A DNA stretch of 26,369 nucleotides from Tyzzerella sp. UBA1042 (lineage in GTDB: Bacteria; Bacillota; Clostridia; Lachnospirales; Anaerotignaceae), in the NCBI GenBank assembly GCA_002316675.1, contig DCDZ01000068.1, positions 27,212-53,580 on the forward strand, in the 5' to 3' direction. A model generated the notes under the pieces. It had not been told where the DNA came from. It did no database searches and saw nothing but the letters and a program-made list of their open reading frames with translations. Positions 1-8,400 of the stretch are shown one piece after another (the first letter of the stretch is position 1; the number at the start of each line of letters is the position of its first letter). The translations under genes and the position numbers were made by a program.

Positions 1-105
1 CATTATAGACTATGCCCACATAAATTTCAAGAAAAAACGAAAATAAAGTCATTATTTTTTAATCTAATTTTAATATTTCTCTGCGGTGCATATTTTTCCC
101 CTCCG

Positions 106-114
106 TGTTATACT
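106..114 (+). promoter_or_regulatory. Extended -10 promoter for rqcH
   Basis: TATACT at 109-114 is preceded by TG at 106-107, one base away, giving an extended -10 element (TGnTATACT). No good -35 hexamer is visible 17-18 bases upstream, which is normal for extended -10 promoters. Transcription would start near 121, about 30 bases before the rqcH ATG. The call rests on sequence pattern only. Confidence 0.45.
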
Positions 115-150
115 ATACCACACATAAACAAATAAAAGGAGGAACGTCTT

Positions 151-1917
151 ATGGCTTTAGACGGAATCACCGCGGCAGCAATTGCCCAGGAGATGAAAAG
201 CAGCTTAATCGGCGGCAGAATTGATAAAATTTACCAGCCTGCGGCGGACGAAATTCGTTTTACCGTTCGCGGTACAGGCGTTGTCCATAGAGTATTGGTT
301 TCTGCAAATTCAAATAATCCACGGATGCATTTTACCCAAACCACCAAGGAAAATCCTATGACAGCCCCATTATTTTGCATGGTTTTACGCAAACATATTG
401 CCGGGGGGAAGATTATAGATATTTACCAGCCTGATTTTGAGCGTATTCTTATGATAAAAATAGAATCAGCCAACGAAATGGGTGATATGACTGTAAAAAA
501 TTTGATTCTGGAAATTATGGGAAAGCACAGCAACCTCATTCTGACGGATGATAATATGCAAATTTTAGACTCGATCAAAAGAGTTTCACATGAAAAAAGC
601 TCCGTCCGGGAGGTATTGCCCGGGAAAGAATACACCTTTCCCCCTTCCCAAAACAAGAAAAATCCCCTTTTGTTAGAAAAATCGGATTTTCTGTTTTCCA
701 TGCAGCTACAGGCAGGGCAAAAACTGCAGGTTTTTTTATATAAAACATATACAGGCATCAGCCCCATGATGGCAGGGGAAATTTGCTTTCGTGCAGGCTT
801 AGAGCCATCTGACAGCTGTCAGCAGATATCTCCCTCAGAAGGGGAAGCCTTATTTAATGCCTTTGCCGCAGTGATGGAGCTGGTGAGACAGGCCGCTTTT
901 TCTCCAAAGCTTTATTACCACCCAAACTCCCATCGTGTTTTGGATTTTGCGGTCATAGAAATGACAGCATATCATGCCCTTGAACAAAAAGCCTTTCCTT
1001 CTGTTTCCCAATTATTGGAAAGCTTTTATCAAGAGCGGGATCATGCCTATCATATTAAGCAAAAGGCCCACGATATGCGTCGTTCGGTCACCTTAAACAT
1101 AGAGCGCTGCGTAAAGAAAAAAGAAATTCAGCAAAAAACCCGCAGGGACGTGGCGGATATGGAAAGCTGGAGAAAAAAAGGCGAGCTTCTGACGGCTAAT
1201 ATCTATGCCATTGCCCCGGGAATGACCACCTTTCGCACCACAGATTTTTATGATGAAGCCATGAAGGAAATTGAAATTTCCTTAGACCCCACAAAAACTG
1301 CGGCGGAAAATGCCCAGAAATATTTTTCCCGCTACAATAAGGCAAAGCGTACCCTTGCCGCCTTGGAAACACAGGAAAAGCGAAACAATGAAGAGCTGCT
1401 TTATTTAGAAAGTGTATTAAACGCCTTAGATAGCGCCGCCGACGAGGCGGATTTGGCAGAAATTAGGGCGGAGCTGGCGGAAAGCGGCTTTGTACGCAGA
1501 CAGACCCCAAAAAAGGGTGCGCCAAAGGCCAAAAAAACAAAACCCTTACATTTTATTTCCTCTGATGGCTTTGACATTTATGTGGGAAAAAGCAATCTAC
1601 AAAATGACGAATTAACCCTGCGCTTTGCTGACAGTACGGATATCTGGCTGCATACCAAGGAAATCCCCGGTTCCCATGTCATCCTCCGTACCAATGGCAC
1701 AGGGGAAGCAAGCGATACCGCTTTAGAAGAGGCCGCCAATTTGGCCGCCTATTTCAGCAAAGCCAAAAACAGCAGCATGGTTCCCGTGGACTATACCTTG
1801 CGTAAGCATATCAAAAAGCCCAACGGAGCAAAGCCGGGAATGGTCATTTATTTGACAAACCGTACCACTTATGTGACTCCCGAGGAGGAACAAGTACAGG
1901 CAATGCAAGCCCTTTAA
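151..1917 (+). CDS. rqcH: RqcH / NFACT-family ribosome quality control protein
   Basis: This 588-residue protein is the bacterial NEMF/Rqc2 homologue, long annotated as fibronectin-binding protein FbpA. The family binds peptidyl-tRNA-obstructed 50S subunits and recruits tRNA-Ala to add C-terminal alanine tails. Visible layout: NFACT-N domain at about 1-170 (start MALDGITAAAIAQEM), a helix-hairpin-helix stretch near 195-225 (TGISPMMAGEI), long coiled-coil arms at about 290-345 and 385-445, and an NFACT-R domain at about 465-575 (VGKSNLQNDELT, DIWLHTKEIPGSHVIL). The B. subtilis Asp97-Arg98 pair needed for tRNA-Ala binding is E97-R98 here, a conservative change. The ATG at 151 follows AAAGGAGG by 7 bases. 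It appears to be a single-gene unit with a weak hairpin after the stop. Confidence 0.95.
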   Translation: MALDGITAAAIAQEMKSSLIGGRIDKIYQPAADEIRFTVRGTGVVHRVLVSANSNNPRMHFTQTTKENPMTAPLFCMVLRKHIAGGKIIDIYQPDFERILMIKIESANEMGDMTVKNLILEIMGKHSNLILTDDNMQILDSIKRVSHEKSSVREVLPGKEYTFPPSQNKKNPLLLEKSDFLFSMQLQAGQKLQVFLYKTYTGISPMMAGEICFRAGLEPSDSCQQISPSEGEALFNAFAAVMELVRQAAFSPKLYYHPNSHRVLDFAVIEMTAYHALEQKAFPSVSQLLESFYQERDHAYHIKQKAHDMRRSVTLNIERCVKKKEIQQKTRRDVADMESWRKKGELLTANIYAIAPGMTTFRTTDFYDEAMKEIEISLDPTKTAAENAQKYFSRYNKAKRTLAALETQEKRNNEELLYLESVLNALDSAADEADLAEIRAELAESGFVRRQTPKKGAPKAKKTKPLHFISSDGFDIYVGKSNLQNDELTLRFADSTDIWLHTKEIPGSHVILRTNGTGEASDTALEEAANLAAYFSKAKNSSMVPVDYTLRKHIKKPNGAKPGMVIYLTNRTTYVTPEEEQVQAMQAL

Positions 1918-1933
1918 TTCGGTTCTGTTGCAG

Positions 1934-1960
1934 AGGGTGTCGACAACGTCGGCACCCTTT
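1934..1960 (+). terminator. Hairpin after rqcH, weak terminator
   Basis: The arms AGGGTGTCGAC (1934-1944) and GTCGGCACCCT (1948-1958) pair over 11 positions with one G-T wobble around an AAC loop. Only three T residues follow, so termination is probably partial and may allow read-through into the MATE gene. Confidence 0.5.
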
Positions 1961-2071
1961 CAACAAGTGCAGCCATCTTAAAATTTTCTTACAACCAAAA
2001 ATAAAGGCATTTGATCCGGAGTAATTTTTCCAGACCGTTACCATTCGTATATTTTGAATTGAGGTATTGAT

Positions 2072-3403
2072 ATGCAAAATGAACTTGCACAGGAGTTTCG
2101 CTTATCCTCTTTACTGCGCTTTACATTACCAACCATTACTATGCTGGTATTTGTTGCTACCTATACCATCGTTGACGGTATTTTTGTTTCCCGCTATGTG
2201 GGGACAGACGCACTGTCTGCCATTAATATCATCTTTCCCTTAATTAATATTATGATGGGTGTGGGCATTATGCTGGGCACAGGGGGAAGCGCCATCATCG
2301 GCCGCAAGCTGGGAGAAGGCCATACAGAAGAGGCAAGGCGCAGCTTTACATTGATTACCTTATTTACCGCCCTATTGGGCATTTTACTTTCCCTCTTTGC
2401 CTTGATTTTTATCACACCCTTGTGCCGTTTTTTAGGGGCAAACGAGACACTTTTGCCTTATTGCATTGATTACGGCAAAATACTGATGTCAGTATATTTC
2501 GTATCGGTCATTCAAATATTGTTTCAGACTTTATTTGTAACGGCGGGAAAGCCCCGCCTTGGTTTATGGTTAAATGCAATCTCCGGCATCGCAAATATAT
2601 TTTTCGACTATTTCTTTATTGTAGTCATGGATTTGGGCATTGCCGGCGCCGCATGGGGCACTGTATCCAGCTTTCTGATTGGCGGGCTATATCCCCTTTG
2701 GTATTTTGCAAAGCCACGAGCCATTCTTTATTTTGTGAAGCCAAAATGGATTGGAAAATTGATTCTCAACAGCATTTTAAACGGTTCCTCTGAAATGGTC
2801 ACCTCCGGAGCCATGGCAATTACCACTTTTTTATTTAACCAGACCATGATGCAGCGGATGGGAGCGGATGGCGTTGCCGCAATTACAATTATTTTATACG
2901 CACAGTTTTTATTTTCCTCGGCCTATATGGGCTTTTCCAATGGAGTGGCGCCCATTTTCAGCTTTGTTTATGGCAATGGGAACAGGGTGAGAATACAAAG
3001 GCTTTTTAGACTGTGTATTCAAATAATTATAGTATCCTCTGTTGCAATTTCTGTTTTTTCTTTCCTCATGGCAACCCCCACCATTGGGATTTTTACGCCC
3101 AAGCATACACAAACCTATGCAATCGCCCTGCGGGGGTATCATATTTTTGCCTGGGGATTCCTGTTTGCTGGCATCAATATTTTTACCTCGTCATTTTTTA
3201 CGGCGTTATCCAACGGAAAGCTGTCTGCCATAATTTCGTTTTTAAGAACCTTCTTTTTTGTCACCGTCTGCATCCTGTTTTTACCTCAACTGTTGGGAAC
3301 CGACGGCATCTGGCTGGCTATTCCCGTTGCCGAAGGGCTGACAGTAATACTGGCCATTTCCCTGCTTTTGACGGCCAATAAACAATATCATTATTTAAAA
3401 TAA
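2072..3403 (+). CDS. MATE-family multidrug/Na+(H+) antiporter
   Basis: This 443-residue, very hydrophobic protein has about 12 membrane helices and belongs to the multi-antimicrobial extrusion family of the MOP superfamily. It expels cationic compounds in exchange for Na+ or H+. Family-typical segments are the N-terminal LPTITMLVFVATYTIVDGIF, the first-repeat loop GTGGSAIIGRKLGEG at about 70-84, and a second half of matching topology. Its length matches the family's usual 430-460 residues. The ATG at 2072 has GAGG at 2061-2064. The natural substrate cannot be read from the sequence. The gene may share a transcript with rqcH, 154 bases upstream, or use its own unidentified promoter. It ends at a strong bidirectional terminator. 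Confidence 0.9.
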   Translation: MQNELAQEFRLSSLLRFTLPTITMLVFVATYTIVDGIFVSRYVGTDALSAINIIFPLINIMMGVGIMLGTGGSAIIGRKLGEGHTEEARRSFTLITLFTALLGILLSLFALIFITPLCRFLGANETLLPYCIDYGKILMSVYFVSVIQILFQTLFVTAGKPRLGLWLNAISGIANIFFDYFFIVVMDLGIAGAAWGTVSSFLIGGLYPLWYFAKPRAILYFVKPKWIGKLILNSILNGSSEMVTSGAMAITTFLFNQTMMQRMGADGVAAITIILYAQFLFSSAYMGFSNGVAPIFSFVYGNGNRVRIQRLFRLCIQIIIVSSVAISVFSFLMATPTIGIFTPKHTQTYAIALRGYHIFAWGFLFAGINIFTSSFFTALSNGKLSAIISFLRTFFFVTVCILFLPQLLGTDGIWLAIPVAEGLTVILAISLLLTANKQYHYLK

Positions 3404-3432
3404 AATGGCATTGCAATGATTTTTAGCCACAT

Positions 3433-3468
3433 AAAAAAGGCACAGAATTTTCATTCTGTGCCTTTTTT
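3433..3468. terminator. Strong bidirectional terminator between MATE and rny
   Basis: A perfect hairpin is formed by AAAAAAGGCACAGAAT (3433-3448) and ATTCTGTGCCTTTTTT (3453-3468) around a 4-base loop. A-tract and T-tract flank it symmetrically, so it can end transcription from both the rightward MATE gene and the leftward rny. Confidence 0.92.
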
Positions 3469-3501
3469 GTAAAATTTTGCTCCCCCGAGAGGGTGAACTT
3501 T

Positions 3502-5049
3502 TTATTTTGCGTATTCAATCGCTCTCGTTTCCCTGATTAGATTTACCTTGATCTGACCGGGATATTCAAGCTCCTCTTCTATTCTCTTGGCAATATCTCT
3601 TGCCAGAAGAGTCATCCCTTCGTCATTCACATCCTCAGGTATTATAACAATTCGCAATTCACGGCCCGCCTGAATCGCAAAGGATTTTTCAACGCCTTTA
3701 AAGTTGTCCGCAATTTCTTCCAACTTTTGTAACCTCTTAATATAAGATTCAAGAGTTTCACGTCTTGCACCTGGTCTAGCCGCAGATATGGCATCCGCCG
3801 CCTGTACCAAAACAGCCACAATACTCTGAGGCTCCACATCACCGTGGTGTGCCTCAACGGCATTGATAATCAGCTGATTCTCCTTGTAGCGCTTTAACAG
3901 CCCTGCACCGATACTAACATGGGAACCTTCCATCTCATGATCCACACTTTTACCGATATCATGAAGTAAGCCTGCTCTTTTTGCCAGTGTTGTATCCACA
4001 CCCAGCTCGGCAGCCATAAGCCCTGCCAAATGGGCAACCTCTATGGAGTGCTTTAACACATTCTGTCCATAGCTGGTACGATACTTCAGTTTGCCCAAAA
4101 GCCTTACAAGCTCAGGATGCAAACCATTTACACCAGTTTCAAAAGTAGCCGCCTCGCCTTCATCCCGAACGATAACTTCAACTTCTTTTCTGGCCTTTTC
4201 CACCATTTCCTCAATACGGGATGGATGAACACGCCCGTCAACAATGAGTTTTTCCAAAGCAAGTCTTGCAATTTCCCTACGGATTGGGTCGAAACCGGAA
4301 AGAATAACTGCCTCCGGTGTATCGTCAATAATTAAGTCAATCCCCGTCAATGTTTCCAGAGCACGAATATTTCTGCCCTCACGGCCGATAATACGCCCCT
4401 TCATTTCATCATTTGGAAGCTGAACAACAGAAACCGTGGTTTCCGCCACATGATCAACCGCACATCTTTGAATTGCATTGGCAACAATTTCTCTGGAGCG
4501 TCTGTCGGCCTCCATTTTTGCTTTTCCTTCAATTTCCTTAATCATCAAGGTTGCCTCGTGCTTCACGTCATTTTCCACCATGGCCAGAATATAATTCTTT
4601 GCCTCCTCGGTGGTTAAGCCTGAAATACGCTCCAACTCATGTAATTGTTTTGCATGGAGTTCCTTTGTTTCTTCTTTTTGTTTCTCCAATGCTTCCAGTT
4701 TTTTGATCATCAGCTCGTCTTTTCTTTCCAGAGCTTCCGTTTTTTTATCCAAGGTTTCTTCCTTCTGGAACAATCTTCTTTCATTTCTTTGAAGCTCGCC
4801 TCTTCTGTCACGAACTTCCTTTTCTAACTCGTTTTTTGTTCTGATACTGTCTTCCTTGGCTTCCAGCAGTATTTCTTTTTTGCGCCCCTCTGCCTCTTTT
4901 GCCGCATCCTCAACAATCTTCTTGGCTCTTTCTTCAGCCACACCGACTTTTGCTTCCGCAATACGTTTACGATAAAAGATTCCACAGGCGGCGCCCACTA
5001 GTATGCCAATTACAGCACAGATTACACTTATCGGCTCTATGAAAAACAC
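3502..5049 (-). CDS. rny: Ribonuclease Y
   Basis: RNase Y is a membrane-anchored endoribonuclease that starts bulk mRNA decay in Firmicutes. The 515-residue frame shows an N-terminal membrane helix (about 6-25), a long charged coiled coil (about 30-190), a KH domain with GRIIGREGRNIR at 218-229, and an HD domain from about 331 with the metal-binding HD pair at 363-364 (LLHDIGK). The start is uncertain. The frame opens with GTG at 5049, but that GTG lies inside the Shine-Dalgarno GGGGAGGTG. The spacing-correct codon is ATA at 5038-5040, 8 bases after GGAGG, which gives an N-terminus matching the B. subtilis protein in length. The gene has its own promoter at 5137-5165 and ends at the shared terminator. 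Confidence 0.95.
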   Translation of the reverse strand: MFFIEPISVICAVIGILVGAACGIFYRKRIAEAKVGVAEERAKKIVEDAAKEAEGRKKEILLEAKEDSIRTKNELEKEVRDRRGELQRNERRLFQKEETLDKKTEALERKDELMIKKLEALEKQKEETKELHAKQLHELERISGLTTEEAKNYILAMVENDVKHEATLMIKEIEGKAKMEADRRSREIVANAIQRCAVDHVAETTVSVVQLPNDEMKGRIIGREGRNIRALETLTGIDLIIDDTPEAVILSGFDPIRREIARLALEKLIVDGRVHPSRIEEMVEKARKEVEVIVRDEGEAATFETGVNGLHPELVRLLGKLKYRTSYGQNVLKHSIEVAHLAGLMAAELGVDTTLAKRAGLLHDIGKSVDHEMEGSHVSIGAGLLKRYKENQLIINAVEAHHGDVEPQSIVAVLVQAADAISAARPGARRETLESYIKRLQKLEEIADNFKGVEKSFAIQAGRELRIVIIPEDVNDEGMTLLARDIAKRIEEELEYPGQIKVNLIRETRAIEYAK

Positions 5050-5114
5050 CTCCCCTTATTCAGTTTTCAAAGTACATTGTCACAATTCTATTTTTGTTTT
5101 CACATACCATTAAG

Positions 5115-5132
5115 TAGTGTTATAAAACACTA
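5115..5132 (-). promoter_or_regulatory. Dyad at the rny transcription start
   Basis: TAGTGTT (5115-5121) and AACACTA (5126-5132) form a 7-bp inverted repeat with a 4-base ATAA loop. It overlaps the expected start point of the rny promoter (about 5130). It could be an operator or a 5-prime stabilising stem in the mRNA; the sequence does not distinguish the two. Confidence 0.35.
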
Positions 5133-5136
5133 TCTC

Positions 5137-5165
5137 ATTTTATTACTTTTTACTAGACGTGTCAA
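5137..5165 (-). promoter_or_regulatory. Sigma-A promoter for rny
   Basis: Read on the minus strand, TTGACA (5165-5160) is a perfect -35. After a 17-base spacer comes TAAAAT (5142-5137), a 5/6 match to the -10. The leader to the rny start would be about 80-90 bases. Its position after the rng terminator suggests rny is an independent unit. Confidence 0.7.
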
Positions 5166-5218
5166 GAAACAATTCAACACATTACAGTACCAGTAACAAA
5201 TAAGTATGGAAAAATTGA

Positions 5219-5240
5219 GAAAAAACCGCAAATTCGGTTC
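5219..5240 (-). terminator. Probable terminator after rng
   Basis: On the minus strand AACCG and CGGTT pair around a 6-base loop, and T residues follow immediately (TTTTTTCTC across the arm and tail). The stem is short, so efficiency may be modest. It lies 19-40 bases after the rng stop and before the rny promoter. Confidence 0.5.
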
Positions 5241-5258
5241 AAACTAGCCAAATTGCGC

Positions 5259-6695
5259 CTATTTTTCTTTTATAATTTGATACTGAGAAAAAAGCAGGTC
5301 TTCTTTGCTTTCACAAAAAACCATTTTTCCAAATTTTTGAAATAGCTTGTCCAAATATGCATTCTCTTTGCCTTGAAACGCATACAAAAGTCTGCTGTCC
5401 GCCTGCACCCGCACCGTATTGTAAATCGTATTGGCCAAAATGCCTTCCACCTCACGCCGCATTTTGATTACCGTCCAGTCAATGGAAGGCACCCTGCCCC
5501 GTCCCTCGCATTGACGGCATTTTGTCATCATTTGCGCCGAAAGGCTGGGGCGGGTTTTCTTCCTTGTCATCTGCATCAAGCCAAGTTCCGTCATGCCCAC
5601 AACAACCGTCTGAATGCGGTCTTTTTCCACTGCGGCCGCCAAAGCCTTGGTCACAAGGTTGCGGTGCTCCAGGCTGGTCATATCAATAAAATCAACGATA
5701 ATGATGCCGGAAAGATTCCGTAGGCGCAGTTGTCTGGCCACCTCTTGAGCGGCTTCCAGATTGGTTTTTTGTATGGCCTTTTCCAAATCCCCTTTACCTG
5801 CGGCCTTCCCTGAATTTACATCAATGACAACACAGGCCTCTGTTTCCTGTATGACCAAAAAACCTCCATTTTTCAGCCATACCTTTTCTTCCAAGGCCTT
5901 ATGGCTTTGGCTTTCCACAAAATAGGATTCAAACAGGGGCAGCTTTTCCTGATAAAACTGCAATGCCGGCTGATTTGCCCCGTTAAAATCTTTGGTTTCC
6001 AATAGAGCATCATAGGCTTCTTTGTCATTGACAATAAATTCGTCTATTTTCTCACTATAATAATCCCGCACCGCTTTTTCTATGGGGCGGCTTTGGCGCA
6101 AAAGCAGGGCTGGCGCCATGCGGTACTGTGACTGCCGAATGGTCTTTGCCCGGGCAAGCAGTACCTTGATCTCCTTTTGGAACGCTTCCTCCTCTTGTCC
6201 CTCTCCATTTGTACGGACAACAGCACCATACCCTTGGGGCAAAAGCTTCTTTACAATTTGGCGGATGCGCTCCCTTTCTTCCCCTGAGGTAATCTTGCGG
6301 GAAACACCGATTTCCCCGTCCTCTTCCACCAAAACAAGGAATTTCCCCGGATAGGAAATCCCCTGTGTTAAAACAGCCCCTTTGCTTCCCACAGCGTCCT
6401 TTTCTACCTGCACCAGCACAGTATCCCCCACCTTCGGCTTGGAGGGGTTCTTCCCGCCGTCAGAAACTGCCCGTTTGCTCCCATAATAAAGATATCCCTT
6501 TTTCGCACTGCCGATCTCCACAAAGCAGGCCTGCAAATTGGGAATGACATTGTCCACCCGGCCCATATAAATATTGCCAACTAAGCTTTCTTCTCTTTTT
6601 GTTTCATAATATAATTCCACCAGCTTGCCCTCCTCAATCAAGGCAACTCTGATCATTCCTTCTTCAATATCCAATAAAACACGCTTCATATCCAC
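5259..6695 (-). CDS. rng: RNase E/G family ribonuclease
   Basis: This is an endoribonuclease of the RNase E/G family, which processes rRNA and mRNA 5-prime ends. Numbered from the GTG start, an S1 domain covers about 35-115. The catalytic core carries IDVNSGK with Asp292 and IIIVDFIDM with Asp335, the two magnesium-binding aspartates. The zinc-link cysteines follow in KCRQCEGRG (393 and 396). The length of 478 residues resembles RNase G, with no RNase E scaffold tail. Start choice: GTG at 6695 is 8 bases after GGAGG. ATG at 6689 (MKRVLLDI) is 14 bases after it and is the alternative. A further upstream in-frame extension to 6809 overlaps the M50-like gene and is not credible. The gene follows that M50-like gene by about 20 bases, in one operon. 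Confidence 0.92.
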   Translation of the reverse strand: MDMKRVLLDIEEGMIRVALIEEGKLVELYYETKREESLVGNIYMGRVDNVIPNLQACFVEIGSAKKGYLYYGSKRAVSDGGKNPSKPKVGDTVLVQVEKDAVGSKGAVLTQGISYPGKFLVLVEEDGEIGVSRKITSGEERERIRQIVKKLLPQGYGAVVRTNGEGQEEEAFQKEIKVLLARAKTIRQSQYRMAPALLLRQSRPIEKAVRDYYSEKIDEFIVNDKEAYDALLETKDFNGANQPALQFYQEKLPLFESYFVESQSHKALEEKVWLKNGGFLVIQETEACVVIDVNSGKAAGKGDLEKAIQKTNLEAAQEVARQLRLRNLSGIIIVDFIDMTSLEHRNLVTKALAAAVEKDRIQTVVVGMTELGLMQMTRKKTRPSLSAQMMTKCRQCEGRGRVPSIDWTVIKMRREVEGILANTIYNTVRVQADSRLLYAFQGKENAYLDKLFQKFGKMVFCESKEDLLFSQYQIIKEK

Positions 6696-6714
6696 ACCCA
6701 TTTCCTCCGATGAT

Positions 6715-7560
6715 CTACTCCATATCATCATACCCGAACTGTGGGGTTTTTGCATCATAATTTTTTTGATCTGCAATTTTCCAGAGCCAATGGGTATCTT
6801 TTTCCGCAAATAGTGCCAGCATCACCCGCTCTTGGGAAACACCGCCCTCCTTCTCCCGCAAAAAATAAATGGTTTCATAGGGATTCATATGCAATGCCAG
6901 CTCAAAAGGGGTTTCTCTTCCCGAAACGGCCACCTCCCGCAAGGGCTTTTGTCCTTCCTGCAGCATCTCTGTATATAGATTTTTCGCGATTTGGAGAAAT
7001 TCATGGCGATTCACATAAATCAAGTATAAGCCCACAGGCAGCAGCAAAAATGCGATGGGAAGTACAAGAGAAAGCATCATACCGAAAGCGCATAGGCCAT
7101 ACCCTATACCAGCGCCCGCCTTTGTAAGCCACCCCGCCCCACGCAAGGTGCCTTTCCATTTCCCCAAAAGGGCAAGCCAGATTTTTCCGCCCTCCATCGG
7201 TAAACTGGGAAAAAGACGTGCCCCTGCCAACAACAGCGAAAGAAGGGCCAAGTCTCCCTTTTCCAGTGCAAACAGTATCACACCCAAAAGAATGCCAAGG
7301 AGGCTTCCCATAAAATGCAGCTTGAGCTTTTGTTCAAAGGAAACGGAAGAATGAAAAAAATCCGCCCGAATGCCCAAAGGGGTAAACAGCCAATGCTTGA
7401 TCCTCATGCCCTTGCGCCAACAAAAAAAAGCATATCCTCCCTCTTGTATTGCCCAGCAAAAAAGCATATCCCAAAGGATTCCTTGCATTTTAAAGTAATA
7501 AAACATGGCTGCGAATACCAAAAACAGCGGATGTACCTTCACCATTGCTTGCTTCATCAT
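6715..7560 (-). CDS. SpoIVFB-like M50 membrane protein lacking the HExxH motif
   Basis: This 281-residue membrane protein resembles SpoIVFB, the site-2-type intramembrane metalloprotease that activates pro-sigma-K in the mother cell. Support: an N-terminal VHPLFLVFAAMFYY helix, PLGI after the first helix pair (SpoIVFB has LPFGG), ARLFPSLPMEGGK near 114-126 where the family has the P-x-DGG motif, and position directly after a SpoIVFA-like LytM gene. The catalytic residues are not conserved. QEGGY at 39-43 replaces HELGH, so both zinc-binding His residues are lost, and E123 replaces the motif Asp. Proteolysis is therefore unlikely. Its ATG overlaps the upstream stop (ATGA), implying translational coupling. 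The full-length open frame argues for a retained non-catalytic role or recent decay. Confidence 0.75.
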   Translation of the reverse strand: MMKQAMVKVHPLFLVFAAMFYYFKMQGILWDMLFCWAIQEGGYAFFCWRKGMRIKHWLFTPLGIRADFFHSSVSFEQKLKLHFMGSLLGILLGVILFALEKGDLALLSLLLAGARLFPSLPMEGGKIWLALLGKWKGTLRGAGWLTKAGAGIGYGLCAFGMMLSLVLPIAFLLLPVGLYLIYVNRHEFLQIAKNLYTEMLQEGQKPLREVAVSGRETPFELALHMNPYETIYFLREKEGGVSQERVMLALFAEKDTHWLWKIADQKNYDAKTPQFGYDDME

Positions 7561-8400
7561 ATGCTTGCCCCCCTTGCAGCGTATTCCGCCGCAACCTCCT
7601 GTGTATATTTTAAATCCACATACTCCATAGGATCCACCAGCTTGCTTTCTTTCCAGATGCTGTAATGCAAATGGGGCCCGGTGGAAAGCCCTGTATTCCC
7701 AGATTTTGCTACAACATCTCCTTGCTTTATTTTATCCCCCTTCTGTACCAAAACCTCCGACAAATGGGCATACATCACACGATACCCATCCTCGGTTTCA
7801 TATTCCAGCACTTTTCCAAAGGTTGACGACGTACGAATTACCGTAACCACACCGCTGCGTACTGCGGCCACCTCCGTTCCCGTAACCACAGCAATGTCTA
7901 TGCCATTGTGAAATTCTATTTTATCCAGAACAGGGTTTTTCCGCACCCCATAGGAAGAGGTTATGATTCCTTCGGCAGGGTTGATCCACCCTTCCTGCTT
8001 TTTCTCCCAATTTAAGAAGGACCATGCAACAACACTAGGGAGACTCCTCTAAATCCGGTTTGTACACCTTATCTTCCTTCGTTTTTTCCTTTTCATTAAA
8101 TGCAGGCAGGGTAATATTTTTGTCTTTCCAAAGGGCAAACAGTTTGTCTTTTGCCATGGTAATATCCTCTGCGGGCATTTGATAGGCAATGGTTTCCTTG
8201 AGCCTGCTGCAAACCGCCTCGGAGGTTTCTGTATGAAAGGCCGAAACCAATAGCAAAGCCCCTGCCAAAATGACTGTTACATATGTACGAAACAACAATA
8301 ATCCTTTAAAAGAACTTTCAGAAGAATTCCGGCCTTCTCGTCTGTCTCTCATTCTTTTTTCCATTTCTATTCTGCGCCGCTTTCGTTCTTTATCCGTCAT
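7557..8400 (-). pseudogene. SpoIVFA-like LytM/M23 protein split by a frameshift
   Basis: Two frames together make one SpoIVFA-like protein of about 280 residues. The first part (8400-8035, ATG 8 bases after GGAGG) has a basic head (KERKRRRIEMEKRMRDRR), a membrane helix at about 39-56 and an outer linker, then stops at TAG (8037-8035) after TCT CCC. The second part is open from 8048, one base out of register. It reads WINPAEGIITSSYGVRKNP and then a complete LytM domain with HNGID and HLHYS, the usual M23 zinc ligands. The conserved WINPAEG and YGVR stretches lie before any start codon in that frame, so the halves belong together. In B. subtilis SpoIVFA holds SpoIVFB inactive. Causes could be a mutation (CC to CCC), an assembly error, or +1 slippage at CCC-TAG. 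Confidence 0.8.

Noticed and set aside
373..423. Glu in place of Asp at position 97 of RqcH as a loss-of-function sign
   Set aside because: The change is conservative, Arg98 is kept, and the rest of the protein is intact; variation at this site seems tolerated in Clostridia.
6696..6809. N-terminal extension of the rng frame
   Set aside because: It overlaps the end of the M50-like gene, and the RNase E/G family begins at MKRVLLDI; a ribosome site supports GTG 6695.
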